A DNA stretch of 64,000 nucleotides, from positions 46,044-110,043 of the IMG/VR virus record IMGVR_UViG_3300007513_002281; one strand, given 5' to 3'. Shown one piece after another: positions 50,079-57,637 of this stretch; the stretch's first letter is position 1, and each line of letters begins with the position of its first letter. Under the pieces are notes generated by a model, which was given only the letters and a program-made list of their open reading frames with translations, had not been told where the DNA came from and searched no databases. Both the position numbers and the translations under genes were made by a program. This stretch comes from a virus.

Positions 50079-50495
50079 ATGGCAGCAAAGACTGGAATAA
50101 GAGGAGAGCAGATAAAGGATGACTCTGTCACAGGTAGTGATATTGACGAAAGCACTCTTCGATATCCCGTAACATCCCTGTGGTCAGGAAATGATCCAGG
50201 AACAACATATACTGTAGCAGATGGAGATTATGTTATTTTGGTTAGCACGCGCCCCACAGCACAGGGTGGGATAGATAGCGCCATTACAATAACGATGCCA
50301 AGTGCGTCAACTGCAGGAAGAGTTGTTATAATAAAAGATGCAGGTGGGTATTCACAAACAAACGCGATTACAATTCAAAGAGACGGCTCTGATAACTTTG
50401 AAGGGAATCCGTCAACAACTTCAATACAGCACTCTAGTGATGCTGAATCAATAACATTGATATCAAATGGTAATAGTAGCTGGTATAAGATTTAA
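50079..50495 (+). CDS. Tail-fibre-like small structural protein
   Basis: A 138-residue protein; ATG 50079 is seven bases after GAGG. GIRGEQIKDDSVTGSDIDESTL is a segment often found in phage fibre/needle proteins, and the remainder is Ser/Thr/Gly-rich beta (ITITMPSASTAGRVVIIKDAGG, ITLISNGNSSWYKI), typical of a beta-helical or fibre tip. A virion appendage is likely. Confidence 0.68.
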   Translation: MAAKTGIRGEQIKDDSVTGSDIDESTLRYPVTSLWSGNDPGTTYTVADGDYVILVSTRPTAQGGIDSAITITMPSASTAGRVVIIKDAGGYSQTNAITIQRDGSDNFEGNPSTTSIQHSSDAESITLISNGNSSWYKI

Positions 50496-50509
50496 GAATT
50501 ACCGCACTG

Positions 50510-50538
50510 GTGTACATTTTCAATTAGTGTGATATCAT
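50510..50538 (+). promoter_or_regulatory. Promoter, GTGTAC-17-TATCAT
   Basis: GTGTAC (50510-50515), 17-base spacer and TATCAT (50533-50538). Transcription should start near 50545, so the coding start of the next gene must lie downstream of that. Confidence 0.6.
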
Positions 50539-50567
50539 TGTTTAATGCTGGAGGGGCCCTATGCCAG

Positions 50568-50924
50568 GTGTACTATAAAGCCGAAATACTTGCACTTCAA
50601 AACGGTCGCGACTATCATGTTGCTGCAATTCTGCGTCGTGGAAAGAGAGTTGTCAAGATCGGTGAGAACACTGACAAGACACATCCTCGGTTTAAGCGAC
50701 AGTACTCTGATGGGTCATGGGCATCTCACATGCATGCAGAAATGAATGTTCTTAGATTTGCACTACCTGGAGATGAGATCGAAGTTCTTCGATTTAGAAA
50801 GTGTGATCATGTTAGAACAATGGCAAGACCTTGCAGTCTTTGTATTGACCAAATGAGAAAAGCAGGAATTAAACGTGTCAGGTTTACTAACTGGAAAGGT
50901 GAGTGGGAAATAATTGACCTCTAG
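50568..50924 (+). CDS. Cytidine/deoxycytidylate deaminase-family protein
   Basis: About 118 residues. HMHAEMNVLRFALPGD contains the HAE zinc/catalytic motif and ARPCSLCIDQMRKAGIKRV the PCxxC ligands. It is distinct from the dCMP deaminase at 18118 and closer to short nucleoside/nucleotide deaminases. I chose GTG 50568 because the promoter ends at 50538. The best-placed ATG (50561, six bases after GGAGG) is in another frame and stops after five codons. Confidence 0.72.
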   Translation: MYYKAEILALQNGRDYHVAAILRRGKRVVKIGENTDKTHPRFKRQYSDGSWASHMHAEMNVLRFALPGDEIEVLRFRKCDHVRTMARPCSLCIDQMRKAGIKRVRFTNWKGEWEIIDL

Positions 50925-51213
50925 TGATAAAGATGATTTTAAATTTAAAGCAGGAGATCTTGTCTGGATTACAGAGCCAGATGACAATCTAGAGGCAGGT
51001 GTTGTTATCAATGGCTACGTGATCTCTGAATATCCCTTTGACGGATACGGTAGAAGTCATGATATGATAAAGTACAGGGTCATGTCTGCAAAGGGTGTTC
51101 TTTCTGTTTACGAGGATAGCTTATGTAGCCTATCAGATATAAGAGATGGTAAAAGAAAAGGAAATAGTTGTAGAAATGGACGAAGCTCGTATCTCTATTT
51201 TGAAATCACTTAG
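50914..51213 (+). CDS. Small GDLV (SH3-like) protein
   Basis: A 99-residue protein starting TTG over the end of the deaminase gene. FKAGDLVWITEPDDNLEAGVVINGY and KYRVMSAKGVLSVYEDSLCSL form the barrel pattern of the GDLV group. A basic tail (RDGKRKGNSCRNGRSS) follows. Function unknown. Confidence 0.6.
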   Translation: MTSSDKDDFKFKAGDLVWITEPDDNLEAGVVINGYVISEYPFDGYGRSHDMIKYRVMSAKGVLSVYEDSLCSLSDIRDGKRKGNSCRNGRSSYLYFEIT

Positions 51214-51439
51214 CGCATCTGTTGAGATTATCAAGAGAGAGTGCGATGAGATTTTATCTAAAATAGAGAAAGAGGGAATCAGTGCAAATTACTCTGTAAA
51301 CTCTTCGCTTAAGTCAAATTGTGCAAAGGCAACTAGGCATTGTATGGAGCTGTATTATTTAAAAAGGTGGAGAAACAAAATTGAAAAAAACAAGAAAAAG
51401 CAAAAAAGGAAAGAGAAAAAAGATGCAGTGGGAAGTTAG
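51176..51439 (+). CDS. Small basic helical protein
   Basis: About 87 residues from ATG 51176 (ATG 51146 also in frame), overlapping the previous gene. Helical, with a very Lys-rich C-terminus (NKIEKNKKKQKRKEKKD). It could bind nucleic acid or be a coiled coil. No family recognised. Confidence 0.5.
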   Translation: MDEARISILKSLSASVEIIKRECDEILSKIEKEGISANYSVNSSLKSNCAKATRHCMELYYLKRWRNKIEKNKKKQKRKEKKDAVGS

Positions 51440-51602
51440 AGAATTTAAGGGGGAAAGGATGCCGTGGCGAGTCTGTCTTGTTGGGACAAAGGAAGATGTG
51501 ATCTACGGAGCTTCTTTTAACAAGAATATTGCACAAATTACAGCTAAAAGATTAAATAATTCTGAGAATGCTGTAGATTTAGATGAAGATAGTGGAGATT
51601 AG
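51423..51602 (+). CDS. Small unrecognised protein
   Basis: A 59-residue protein from ATG 51423 (a TTG at 51381 would add a lysine-rich leader). EFKGERMPWRVCLVGTKEDVIYGASFNKNIAQITAKRLN is a beta-beta-alpha pattern. Overlaps its neighbour by 17 bases and ends directly before the next start. Confidence 0.5.
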   Translation: MQWEVREFKGERMPWRVCLVGTKEDVIYGASFNKNIAQITAKRLNNSENAVDLDEDSGD

Positions 51603-51800
51603 ATGTTTAAGGTTGGTGATCGTGTTGCACCTTTTGACAACATGACAATGAAAGGGACAGTCGTAGACATGAAAAAGCAAGGAAGTGATCAGTGGATGGT
51701 CGGAGGTGCGATGCAGCACATATTTATAATCAAGGTAGTCCTAGATGATGATCAAGGAGAGGTTGAGTTTAGGGCTGATAGATTAAGGCGGCTTGAATAA
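51603..51800 (+). CDS. Small GDRV (SH3-like) protein
   Basis: A 65-residue protein. FKVGDRVAPFDNMTMKGTVVDMKK and IFIIKVVLDDDQGEVEFRADRLRRLE match a small SH3-like or KOW-type barrel. It is one of the most canonical members of the dispersed barrel group. Confidence 0.6.
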   Translation: MFKVGDRVAPFDNMTMKGTVVDMKKQGSDQWMVGGAMQHIFIIKVVLDDDQGEVEFRADRLRRLE

Positions 51801-51803
51801 GAG

Positions 51804-52067
51804 ATGGCGAAGCAGATTGGAACTACAATACCTGATATAAAAAATGAGACAATTAAATCTTTTGACAGGCAAGAAGACGGAACATATAGAATGACAACTA
51901 AGCTAGTCACAAGGAACAGGGGAACTGGAAAGATTCAAACTGTATCTGAAGAAACTCTGGATGACGTCTATAAAATTACAAGGGAATCAGATTTTGACGA
52001 GGAGCTTGAATTTTTAGATCCTGATGGGAAAGCTTCTAGCATTAGATTTAAAAAAATTCTTTCATAA
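51804..52067 (+). CDS. Unrecognised protein
   Basis: An 87-residue protein. Beta strands (GTYRMTTKLVTRNRGTG, IQTVSEETLDDVYKI) with an acidic C-terminal half. No family recognised. Followed by a strong terminator. Confidence 0.6.
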   Translation: MAKQIGTTIPDIKNETIKSFDRQEDGTYRMTTKLVTRNRGTGKIQTVSEETLDDVYKITRESDFDEELEFLDPDGKASSIRFKKILS

Positions 52068-52092
52068 AAATAATAAATCATAGTTCAGATTG

Positions 52093-52123
52093 AAAAAAGA
52101 GACCTTAGGTCTCTTTTTTTTTT
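52093..52123 (+). terminator. Strong rho-independent terminator
   Basis: AAAAAAGAGACC-TTA-GGTCTCTTTTTT with a following T-run: stem 52093-52104 / 52108-52119. The flanking A and T tracts make it potentially bidirectional. Confidence 0.9.
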
Positions 52124-52146
52124 ATGTTTTCATAATTATATCCGAC

Positions 52147-52320
52147 ATGGATATCATAAAAAAGATCTTTCCAGTCGTTTGGCTGGTTTTTATTTTTATT
52201 AATATTGGGTTGTGCTGTTTCTGGTTTCTATGGGGAGATACAGGAATGATTCTATGGCATTTGCTTATGGGATTTCTATGTCACATTGGATATATTAGAT
52301 CAAATTCAAATGAAAATTAG
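52147..52320 (+). CDS. Small two-helix membrane protein
   Basis: About 57 residues from ATG 52147, after the terminator. Two hydrophobic helices (FPVVWLVFIFINIGLCCFWFL and MILWHLLMGFLCHIGYI). No motif. It overlaps the metzincin gene by 11 bases and may be co-translated with it. Confidence 0.55.
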   Translation: MDIIKKIFPVVWLVFIFINIGLCCFWFLWGDTGMILWHLLMGFLCHIGYIRSNSNEN

Positions 52321-52963
52321 TAAATCTATTCTTATACTGTTTATCTTTCTATTTCATCTTCCAGCAGGGGTGACATCAAAAGAAGCCCTGTCTGATACTT
52401 CTGTGTCTGAGCTTAGTGGTGAAGAAGACCTAGAGTCAGTCTCAAGAAGGGGACAGGTCATCGGCTATTGGTCACGACCGCCAAGTGTAAGAATCTGCGA
52501 TGGTGCTCCTGTTACTATGACACGAGTTAATCAGGCAGTTGAATTTTGGCGACGGCTAGGGTATGAATTTGGTTCAATCGTAAGAGATAGCTCTGCTGAC
52601 TGTTCTTTTACAAGAATTGAAGGAAGCATAATGATAGGCCTTCCAGATCAAAACTTTGTTGAACCTAACCTTGCTATGACAAGGACTCTAACATCTGATG
52701 TAACTAAAGAGATTGTAATGGCTAAAATATCAATAAAGTCTGAATCTGCCACGACTGAGAGAGTTCTCGAGCATGAATTCGGTCATGCTCTAGGCTGGCG
52801 ACATTTTAATAGAAGATATCATATAATGAACGGAGAGCTTCAGCGAGGAGGCTGGACAGTAACAGGCTTAAGAAGGTCGGAGCTTATTGAAAAGCTACAG
52901 GAATCGTTTCCAGATGAAACGTCTGGTTTGATAAATTTAACAGTTGAAGTTTGTGAAGAATGA
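52310..52963 (+). CDS. Secreted metzincin-type zinc metalloprotease
   Basis: About 217 residues from ATG 52310. A Sec signal peptide (MKISKSILILFIFLFHLPAG) is followed by a catalytic domain with LEHEFGHALGWRH, the full HExxHxxGxxH zinc motif, and a Met-turn HIMNG a few residues later: the metzincin pattern. Cys at DGAPV and SADCSF suggest a disulfide. It would act in the periplasm or outside the cell, perhaps on host surface proteins or during lysis. Small size fits a single catalytic domain without a prodomain or haemopexin. Confidence 0.85.
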   Translation: MKISKSILILFIFLFHLPAGVTSKEALSDTSVSELSGEEDLESVSRRGQVIGYWSRPPSVRICDGAPVTMTRVNQAVEFWRRLGYEFGSIVRDSSADCSFTRIEGSIMIGLPDQNFVEPNLAMTRTLTSDVTKEIVMAKISIKSESATTERVLEHEFGHALGWRHFNRRYHIMNGELQRGGWTVTGLRRSELIEKLQESFPDETSGLINLTVEVCEE

Positions 52964-53000
52964 CTGCAGGGATGATAGTTAATAGATGCAGGTGGGAAAA

Positions 53001-53240
53001 ATGACAATAACAAAAACTCAAGCATTAAAAAAAATTATCAAAGAAGAGCTTAAAGACATTCTGTCAAATGACTCAGCGGCTGATGTTAAGGCAGTTGAAG
53101 ATGCATTTGCTGGGGGAGACAATCTATCAAGTCCAGTTGATCATCTCAAGGCTCAAGGGATCAAAGAGACTAGAGTTAAAAGTGCTCGTGCCTTGAGAAA
53201 AATAATAGCCCAAGAGCTTAATAGACTAAATCGAATTTAG
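53001..53240 (+). CDS. Small protein with tag-like motif at both ends
   Basis: A 79-residue protein; ATG 53001 follows GGTGGG. The N-terminus MTITKTQALKKIIKEELKDIL is a clear tag (I-K-E), and the C-terminus SARALRKIIAQELNRLNRI repeats the same pattern (KII-x-x-EL). Between them are about 40 residues of acidic/neutral linker. It may be a minimal tagged protein or a tandem-tag module. Convergent with the minus-strand gene that follows. Confidence 0.65.
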   Translation: MTITKTQALKKIIKEELKDILSNDSAADVKAVEDAFAGGDNLSSPVDHLKAQGIKETRVKSARALRKIIAQELNRLNRI

Positions 53241-53572
53241 ATTTGATCTAAGTTTTGAGCGAATATTTGCCTAACTTTTCCTCTAAAGAATATTTCATAA
53301 ACATCGTAGGCAAACCATTCTGGATCTCTGATTATCTTGTTTGGCCTCCCAACATATCTTAGAATAAGAACTATATCGTCATGCATTATGATTGAACTTT
53401 TTCCTGTAAAGTCATCTAAAGACGGATAGGAATCTAGGTTAATTTTAGAAAATACTGAAAATCCGTCTGCATCGCTGGGATAGATCAGTGCAAATCCGTC
53501 TTTTGTACAGGTGAGATTTTCAACTTTAACAATGGCTAGATCAGATGATTTAAAGAATTTTTTCTTTTTCAT
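53237..53572 (-). CDS. Small minus-strand protein with SH3-like pattern
   Basis: A 111-residue protein filling a gap between + strand genes, convergent with the preceding gene by 4 bases. KFFKSSDLAIVKVENLTCTKDGFALIYP and IMHDDIVLILRYVG then YDVYEIFFRGKVRQIF form several strands like the GDLV barrels. One of only two minus-strand genes. No family recognised. Confidence 0.62.
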   Translation of the reverse strand: MKKKKFFKSSDLAIVKVENLTCTKDGFALIYPSDADGFSVFSKINLDSYPSLDDFTGKSSIIMHDDIVLILRYVGRPNKIIRDPEWFAYDVYEIFFRGKVRQIFAQNLDQI

Positions 53573-53639
53573 ATCGATATGTCTATAAGATTGCCAAACT
53601 GACTTTAGCGATAATAATTAGTATTGTGTGAGAAAATCA

Positions 53640-53909
53640 ATGCTTATTTCTGAAATACAACTTAGACATCTGATCCGAGAATCTTTAACAAAAACAGATA
53701 AGGATGAGATAGCGAGAATTGCTAGAAGAGAAATGAGAGATCTTTTCAAGGATGAGTATATGAAAAAGATGGAGAAAGAGATTGAGTCTGTCTTGAAGTC
53801 AAAGAACTATGAAAAGGACATCGTTGATCTTGTTAAAAAGGTAATGATCAAGGTTTACAAGGAGCTATCTTTTAACCAGCCGCACATAATTAGACAAGTC
53901 CGGGTCTAA
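53640..53909 (+). CDS. Small tagged helical protein
   Basis: About 89 residues; GTG 53628 and ATG 53640 are both possible. MLISEIQLRHLIRESLTKTD is a clear tag with I-R-E. The rest is a charged helical bundle (RREMRDLFKDEYMKKMEKEIES) ending in HIIRQVRV. No enzyme motif; an internal virion protein candidate. Confidence 0.65.
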   Translation: MLISEIQLRHLIRESLTKTDKDEIARIARREMRDLFKDEYMKKMEKEIESVLKSKNYEKDIVDLVKKVMIKVYKELSFNQPHIIRQVRV

Positions 53910-53914
53910 GAAAT

Positions 53915-54211
53915 GTGAGTCCAGTTGATAAATACGGAATAAGCGTAGGTGACCTGGTAAGGTTTTGCATTGACTCAAAGACCCTACCACCCAAGATCAT
54001 ACCAAAAGAAAACCCTATAGGCATTGTTCTTGACATCTTTCGTATAAAAATTGGATCTGATCCAAAGACTCAAAGCTTCTTGGATCTAGCAAGGGTAAGA
54101 TGGAACTGCCCAAAATGGAATTCTAAAAAAGGATCATCTGAGGAGCACCCCGGAGACCTAGTTCTAGTTCAGTCCTTAGAGAGTATATCTAAAGACTGTG
54201 ATACATATTAA
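53915..54211 (+). CDS. Small GDLV (SH3-like) protein
   Basis: A 98-residue protein starting GTG. YGISVGDLVRFCIDS, PIGIVLDIFRIKI and ARVRWNCPKW, ending HPGDLVLVQSLESI, form a barrel with the GDLV sequence twice. Function unknown. Confidence 0.6.
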   Translation: MSPVDKYGISVGDLVRFCIDSKTLPPKIIPKENPIGIVLDIFRIKIGSDPKTQSFLDLARVRWNCPKWNSKKGSSEEHPGDLVLVQSLESISKDCDTY

Positions 54212-54225
54212 CATGGGGGTTCGAT

Positions 54226-54399
54226 ATGCGTGATTCAAAGAGAAGAAGAAGGGTATATCATGAAAAGAAAAAAATCCGAGACGCTATAAAGATTTCGAAT
54301 GATGTTTCACGTAAAGCTAGAGAAATTTCAATCTATAGTCTGATTCTTGGATTTATAAATATTTGTTTCATCATGTACTTGATGGTCAACAGCTTGTAA
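54226..54399 (+). CDS. Small single-span membrane protein
   Basis: A 57-residue reading frame (ATG 54226 to TAA 54399) after GGGGG. The N-terminal 35 residues are very basic (MRDSKRRRRVYHEKKK); a C-terminal transmembrane helix (SLILGFINICFIMYLMV) follows. It resembles in layout the next gene (basic/coiled part then membrane helix). No family recognised. Confidence 0.55.
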   Translation: MRDSKRRRRVYHEKKKIRDAIKISNDVSRKAREISIYSLILGFINICFIMYLMVNSL

Positions 54400-54442
54400 A
54401 CTGGATTTCTTTTGAGTTATAAATTAAAGGGGTAAAGATAAA

Positions 54443-54772
54443 ATGAGTAAAAGAAGTGAAGATGAAAAATCTAAGAGCAATAGTGCACCAGCTAAAAGAG
54501 TTACACTAAAACAGCTTCAGTCTAAGTTAGTCGAATTACAAATTCAGTCAGAGACTCAGAGCAGGACACTTAAGCATAAAGTAGATGTTCTCATTGATAA
54601 GATTAATCTTATCAATATTAGCCTTTCTGCAATTAGACCAAAAAAGAAAGTCTCTTTGGTTGATAGATTCTCTATATTTTCTTCAAGATATAATCTTAGA
54701 CTTCTGGTATCTGCATCATTGTGTCTTAGCATGGCTGCTTTCGGTATTTTTTGGCTGTTTAACAGCATGTAA
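54443..54772 (+). CDS. Coiled-coil protein with C-terminal membrane anchor
   Basis: A 109-residue protein: a basic Ser/Lys-rich start, coiled coil at about 20-62, and a transmembrane helix at 85-106. Tail-anchored topology. No family recognised. Its end overlaps the next promoter region. Confidence 0.6.
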   Translation: MSKRSEDEKSKSNSAPAKRVTLKQLQSKLVELQIQSETQSRTLKHKVDVLIDKINLINISLSAIRPKKKVSLVDRFSIFSSRYNLRLLVSASLCLSMAAFGIFWLFNSM

Positions 54773-54774
54773 GC

Positions 54775-54803
54775 GTGTAACTTTGATGCCCTTGTTATAC
54801 AAT
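54775..54803 (+). promoter_or_regulatory. Promoter, GTGTAA-17-TACAAT
   Basis: GTGTAA (54775-54780) beginning two bases after the stop codon, 17 bases, TACAAT (54798-54803). It precedes the gene at 54821. Confidence 0.7.
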
Positions 54804-54820
54804 TAAAGGGTGGAGAAGAA

Positions 54821-55072
54821 ATGAAAATTCCCAAGAGGTATAAGAAACAAGCAAAGCAGCAGATTAAAAGCTCTGCTCGATCATCTGAGATTAAAAAACC
54901 TAAAATGGTCTGGTCTGTGAAGAAGGGTGATCTTGTTTCTGTTAATGATTCTAGTTACGGCATTGTTGTCGAGATTAATAGGAATCACTTCTTGGTTCTT
55001 TCTTCATCTGGGACAAGCTGGCACCACGGTAAAAGGGTTCTAAAGGTCCAAACTTTTTCCACTTTCCCATAA
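54821..55072 (+). CDS. Small GDLV (SH3-like) protein
   Basis: An 83-residue protein with GGAG upstream. A basic N-terminal segment (RYKKQAKQQIKSSARS) precedes SVKKGDLVSVNDSSYGIVVEI and FLVLSSSGTSWHHGKRVLKV, the barrel pattern. The basic part suggests RNA or ribosome binding, unproven. It has its own promoter. Confidence 0.62.
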   Translation: MKIPKRYKKQAKQQIKSSARSSEIKKPKMVWSVKKGDLVSVNDSSYGIVVEINRNHFLVLSSSGTSWHHGKRVLKVQTFSTFP

Positions 55073-55075
55073 TAC

Positions 55076-55104
55076 GTGCAAGTATGATACTGTTTTGGTA
55101 TAAT
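55076..55104 (+). promoter_or_regulatory. Promoter, GTGCAA-17-TATAAT
   Basis: GTGCAA (55076-55081), 17 bases ending TTTGG and TATAAT (55099-55104). Extended -10 form, driving the MoxR gene. Confidence 0.65.
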
Positions 55105-55133
55105 GATAATGTTCCACATTAAAGGAGAATATG

Positions 55134-56207
55134 ATGGACATCAAAACCTTTGTTAGCGTTGTTTCTAAGCTACCGCCAGACGTCGCTGTTCTAGTTCGAG
55201 GACCAACTGGTGTTGGAAAGTCACAGATCTTTAGGCAGGTCGCTGATCAAGTTCTTCTTGCTGACGGTAGCGAAGGTCTTGAGGTCATTGATAGGCGCTT
55301 GGCCCAGATGACTGAGGGAGATATTATCGGTCTTCCAGAGCTTGTTGACGGTGTTACACGTTTCGCTCCAGTTGATTGGCTTCTCAGAGCGTGTCGTGAG
55401 CCCGTTGTCCTTTTCCTTGATGAGCTTAATCGGGCAACGATGGAGGTTCAGCAATGTGCATTCCAGCTTGTTCTTGACAGAGAGCTCAACGGTCATCATC
55501 TTCATCCAGAGACGAGGATTTATGCTGCTGTTAATGCTGGATCTGAGTATCAGGTTAATGAGATGGGTCCTGCACTTCAGCGTAGATTTTGGACAGTTGA
55601 TCTAGAGCCTACAAAAGAAGACTGGATCCAGTGGGCTACAGGAGATAGAAATATGGACTCTGTAGTTGTTGATTTTATTAGAAATCATGGTGCTCATCTT
55701 CGTCATACTGGTCAGATTGATCCAGGAAAGGTTTATCCGAATCCAGCTAGCTGGGATCGACTTGAGAGAAGCATGGTTCATGCTGGAATGTCACCCACGT
55801 CTATCGCAGGAAAGACAACTCCGAGCGGATTCTATGCTCTCTGTCTTGGGTTTGTTGGAGTCGAAGCAGCAATTTCATTCCAGTCGTTCGTACGAGATTA
55901 CGAGATGCAGGTCAGTGCTGAGGATATCTTGAATACCTATGATGATTTTGCAGACGATATCAAGAAGCTTACTACAGATAAGCACAACTCTCTAATTGAG
56001 AAGCTTATTGATCATTGCAAGGATAATGACTGGAATCCGATTCAAGCTAAGAATGCATCTGACTTCGTTAAGACGTTGCCTGGTGAGATGGTGGTGTCTT
56101 TCTTTAATTCAGTAATGGAGACCAATCACGTACCCAACATCAAGTCAGTCCATAAGTTCATTGGGAAGCTCGTAGTTGACATTGTCACTCTGTCACAAAA
56201 GGTCTAG
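55134..56207 (+). CDS. MoxR-family AAA+ ATPase
   Basis: A 357-residue protein; ATG 55134 is six bases after GGAG. GPTGVGKSQIF (near 23-33) is Walker A, PVVLFLDELNRA near 86-97 Walker B, and AAVNAG then ALQRRFWTVDLEP supply sensor 1 and the arginine-finger region. MoxR ATPases work with a VWA/metallopeptidase partner to remodel or activate proteins; that partner is the next gene. The C-terminal 120 residues are helical. It has its own promoter and terminator. Confidence 0.88.
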   Translation: MDIKTFVSVVSKLPPDVAVLVRGPTGVGKSQIFRQVADQVLLADGSEGLEVIDRRLAQMTEGDIIGLPELVDGVTRFAPVDWLLRACREPVVLFLDELNRATMEVQQCAFQLVLDRELNGHHLHPETRIYAAVNAGSEYQVNEMGPALQRRFWTVDLEPTKEDWIQWATGDRNMDSVVVDFIRNHGAHLRHTGQIDPGKVYPNPASWDRLERSMVHAGMSPTSIAGKTTPSGFYALCLGFVGVEAAISFQSFVRDYEMQVSAEDILNTYDDFADDIKKLTTDKHNSLIEKLIDHCKDNDWNPIQAKNASDFVKTLPGEMVVSFFNSVMETNHVPNIKSVHKFIGKLVVDIVTLSQKV

Positions 56208-56216
56208 ATGGGCATC

Positions 56217-56250
56217 AAAAACCCGCTATGCGTGTAGCATAGCGGGTTTT
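56217..56250 (+). terminator. Rho-independent terminator
   Basis: AAAACCCGCTATGC-GTGTAG-CATAGCGGGTTTT forms a strong 14-bp stem (56217-56250). It separates the MoxR gene from its partner, which follows a TATAAT at 56255-56260. Confidence 0.92.
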
Positions 56251-56277
56251 GTATTATAATATAACCAGGAGGTATCA

Positions 56278-57552
56278 ATGAAAGATTCAACTTCAAGTGA
56301 CATTCCGGCATTCCACGCCTCTGATGAGGAAGCAGAGAAATTTAATCTAGATCCTCATCTAGTTAATCTTCTACTTCACGAACCCTTCTTTAGCCATCTT
56401 CTTCGACGAATGTCCAAGGAGAAGACTGATGCTATTAGTACAGCAGGGGTCATTGTAAAGGATGAGTCTCTTTTCATGCTTTGGAATCCAAAGTTTCTGG
56501 CTTCTCTTGAATCTATTGAAGTCAGGGGCTTGCTTAAGCATGAGTGCTATCATCTAGTATTCAATCATTGCACGGGTAGAAGGCAAGAGCCTCCCCTGCT
56601 TTGGAACTGGGCTACAGATCTTGCAATCAATTCTTTAATTCCCTCTAGAGAGCTTCCAAAGATGGGACTTGTTCCAGGTCGTCCAATCGATCTGACACAT
56701 ATTACAGATCCAGACCAGATTGAAAAGTGGAAGAAGCTATCTTCTTTTATTGAAGGTCTGCCTCTCAAGAAAGCATCTGAGTGGTATATGGAAATGATCA
56801 AGAGCAACAAAGAAGTCTCTAAGATGATTGAAGAGTCTGCTGCTGGTGGGATGATTCCCTTTGACGATCATGAAGGGTGGGGACAGCTTAGTGACGAAGA
56901 GAGGCAGATCCTCGAGGGAAAGATTAAGAGTGCTCTCTCTGAAGTAGTTAAGAAATGTGATAGGACTGGTCAGTGGGGATCTGTCTCTGCTTCAACCCAG
57001 TCTGAGCTAAGACAAATGGTTTCAGACTCTATCGACTGGAAGCGCGTTCTTCATAGCTTCTGTGGCAGATCTCAGCGTATGAATAAGGCAAGGACACACA
57101 AGAAGATTAATAGAAAGTATCCTTATATTCACCCTGGAACCAAAAAGGGCCACAGTGCAAACCTCGCAGTCTTCATTGATCAGTCAGGTTCTGTTAGCAA
57201 TAGCGACCTTGAACTTTTCTTTGGTGCTCTAAACTCATTTGGTAGAATCACATCTTTCACCATCTTTCCCTTTGATACATCAGTAGATGAAAAAGGGTCA
57301 GTGAGGTGGAAGAGGGGAAAGAAGTTTCCGCCGAAGCGGACAAGATACGGAGGTACAAGCTTTCACGCTGTTGAAAGCTACATTAAGAAGAAAGGTGCTG
57401 AGTTTGATGGTCACATCATTCTAACAGACGGAGAGGCGTCAGATCCAGGTATCTCTGTTCAAAGAAGGTGCTGGGTTTTGCTTCCTGGGCAAAAGCTTCT
57501 CTTCAATCCACATCCCAGTGATTCGATTGTAGAAATGAAACAGGATACTTAG
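56278..57552 (+). CDS. DUF2201-like metallopeptidase/VWA protein, MoxR partner
   Basis: A 424-residue protein with AGGAGG upstream. Near residue 84, LLKHECYHLVFNHC contains an HExxH-type putative metallopeptidase motif. The C-terminal VWA domain has AVFIDQSGSVSNSD (MIDAS DxSxS) near 296-309 and HIILTDGEASD near 378-388. This N-peptidase-like plus VWA arrangement is that of DUF2201 proteins, which pair with MoxR ATPases (compare RavA-ViaA and similar sets). Target in infection unknown. Confidence 0.82.
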   Translation: MKDSTSSDIPAFHASDEEAEKFNLDPHLVNLLLHEPFFSHLLRRMSKEKTDAISTAGVIVKDESLFMLWNPKFLASLESIEVRGLLKHECYHLVFNHCTGRRQEPPLLWNWATDLAINSLIPSRELPKMGLVPGRPIDLTHITDPDQIEKWKKLSSFIEGLPLKKASEWYMEMIKSNKEVSKMIEESAAGGMIPFDDHEGWGQLSDEERQILEGKIKSALSEVVKKCDRTGQWGSVSASTQSELRQMVSDSIDWKRVLHSFCGRSQRMNKARTHKKINRKYPYIHPGTKKGHSANLAVFIDQSGSVSNSDLELFFGALNSFGRITSFTIFPFDTSVDEKGSVRWKRGKKFPPKRTRYGGTSFHAVESYIKKKGAEFDGHIILTDGEASDPGISVQRRCWVLLPGQKLLFNPHPSDSIVEMKQDT

Positions 57553-57558
57553 CATCCC

Positions 57559-57587
57559 GTGTAAACTAAATAATATTGTTTTATAAT
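57559..57587 (+). promoter_or_regulatory. Promoter, GTGTAA-17-TATAAT
   Basis: GTGTAA (57559-57564, within CGTGTAAAC), 17-base spacer and TATAAT (57582-57587). It drives the RadA-like gene. Confidence 0.72.
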
Positions 57588-57637
57588 GATAATGTCAATC
57601 ACGACAATTAATCCAATTAAATTGGGGGAAATATAAC

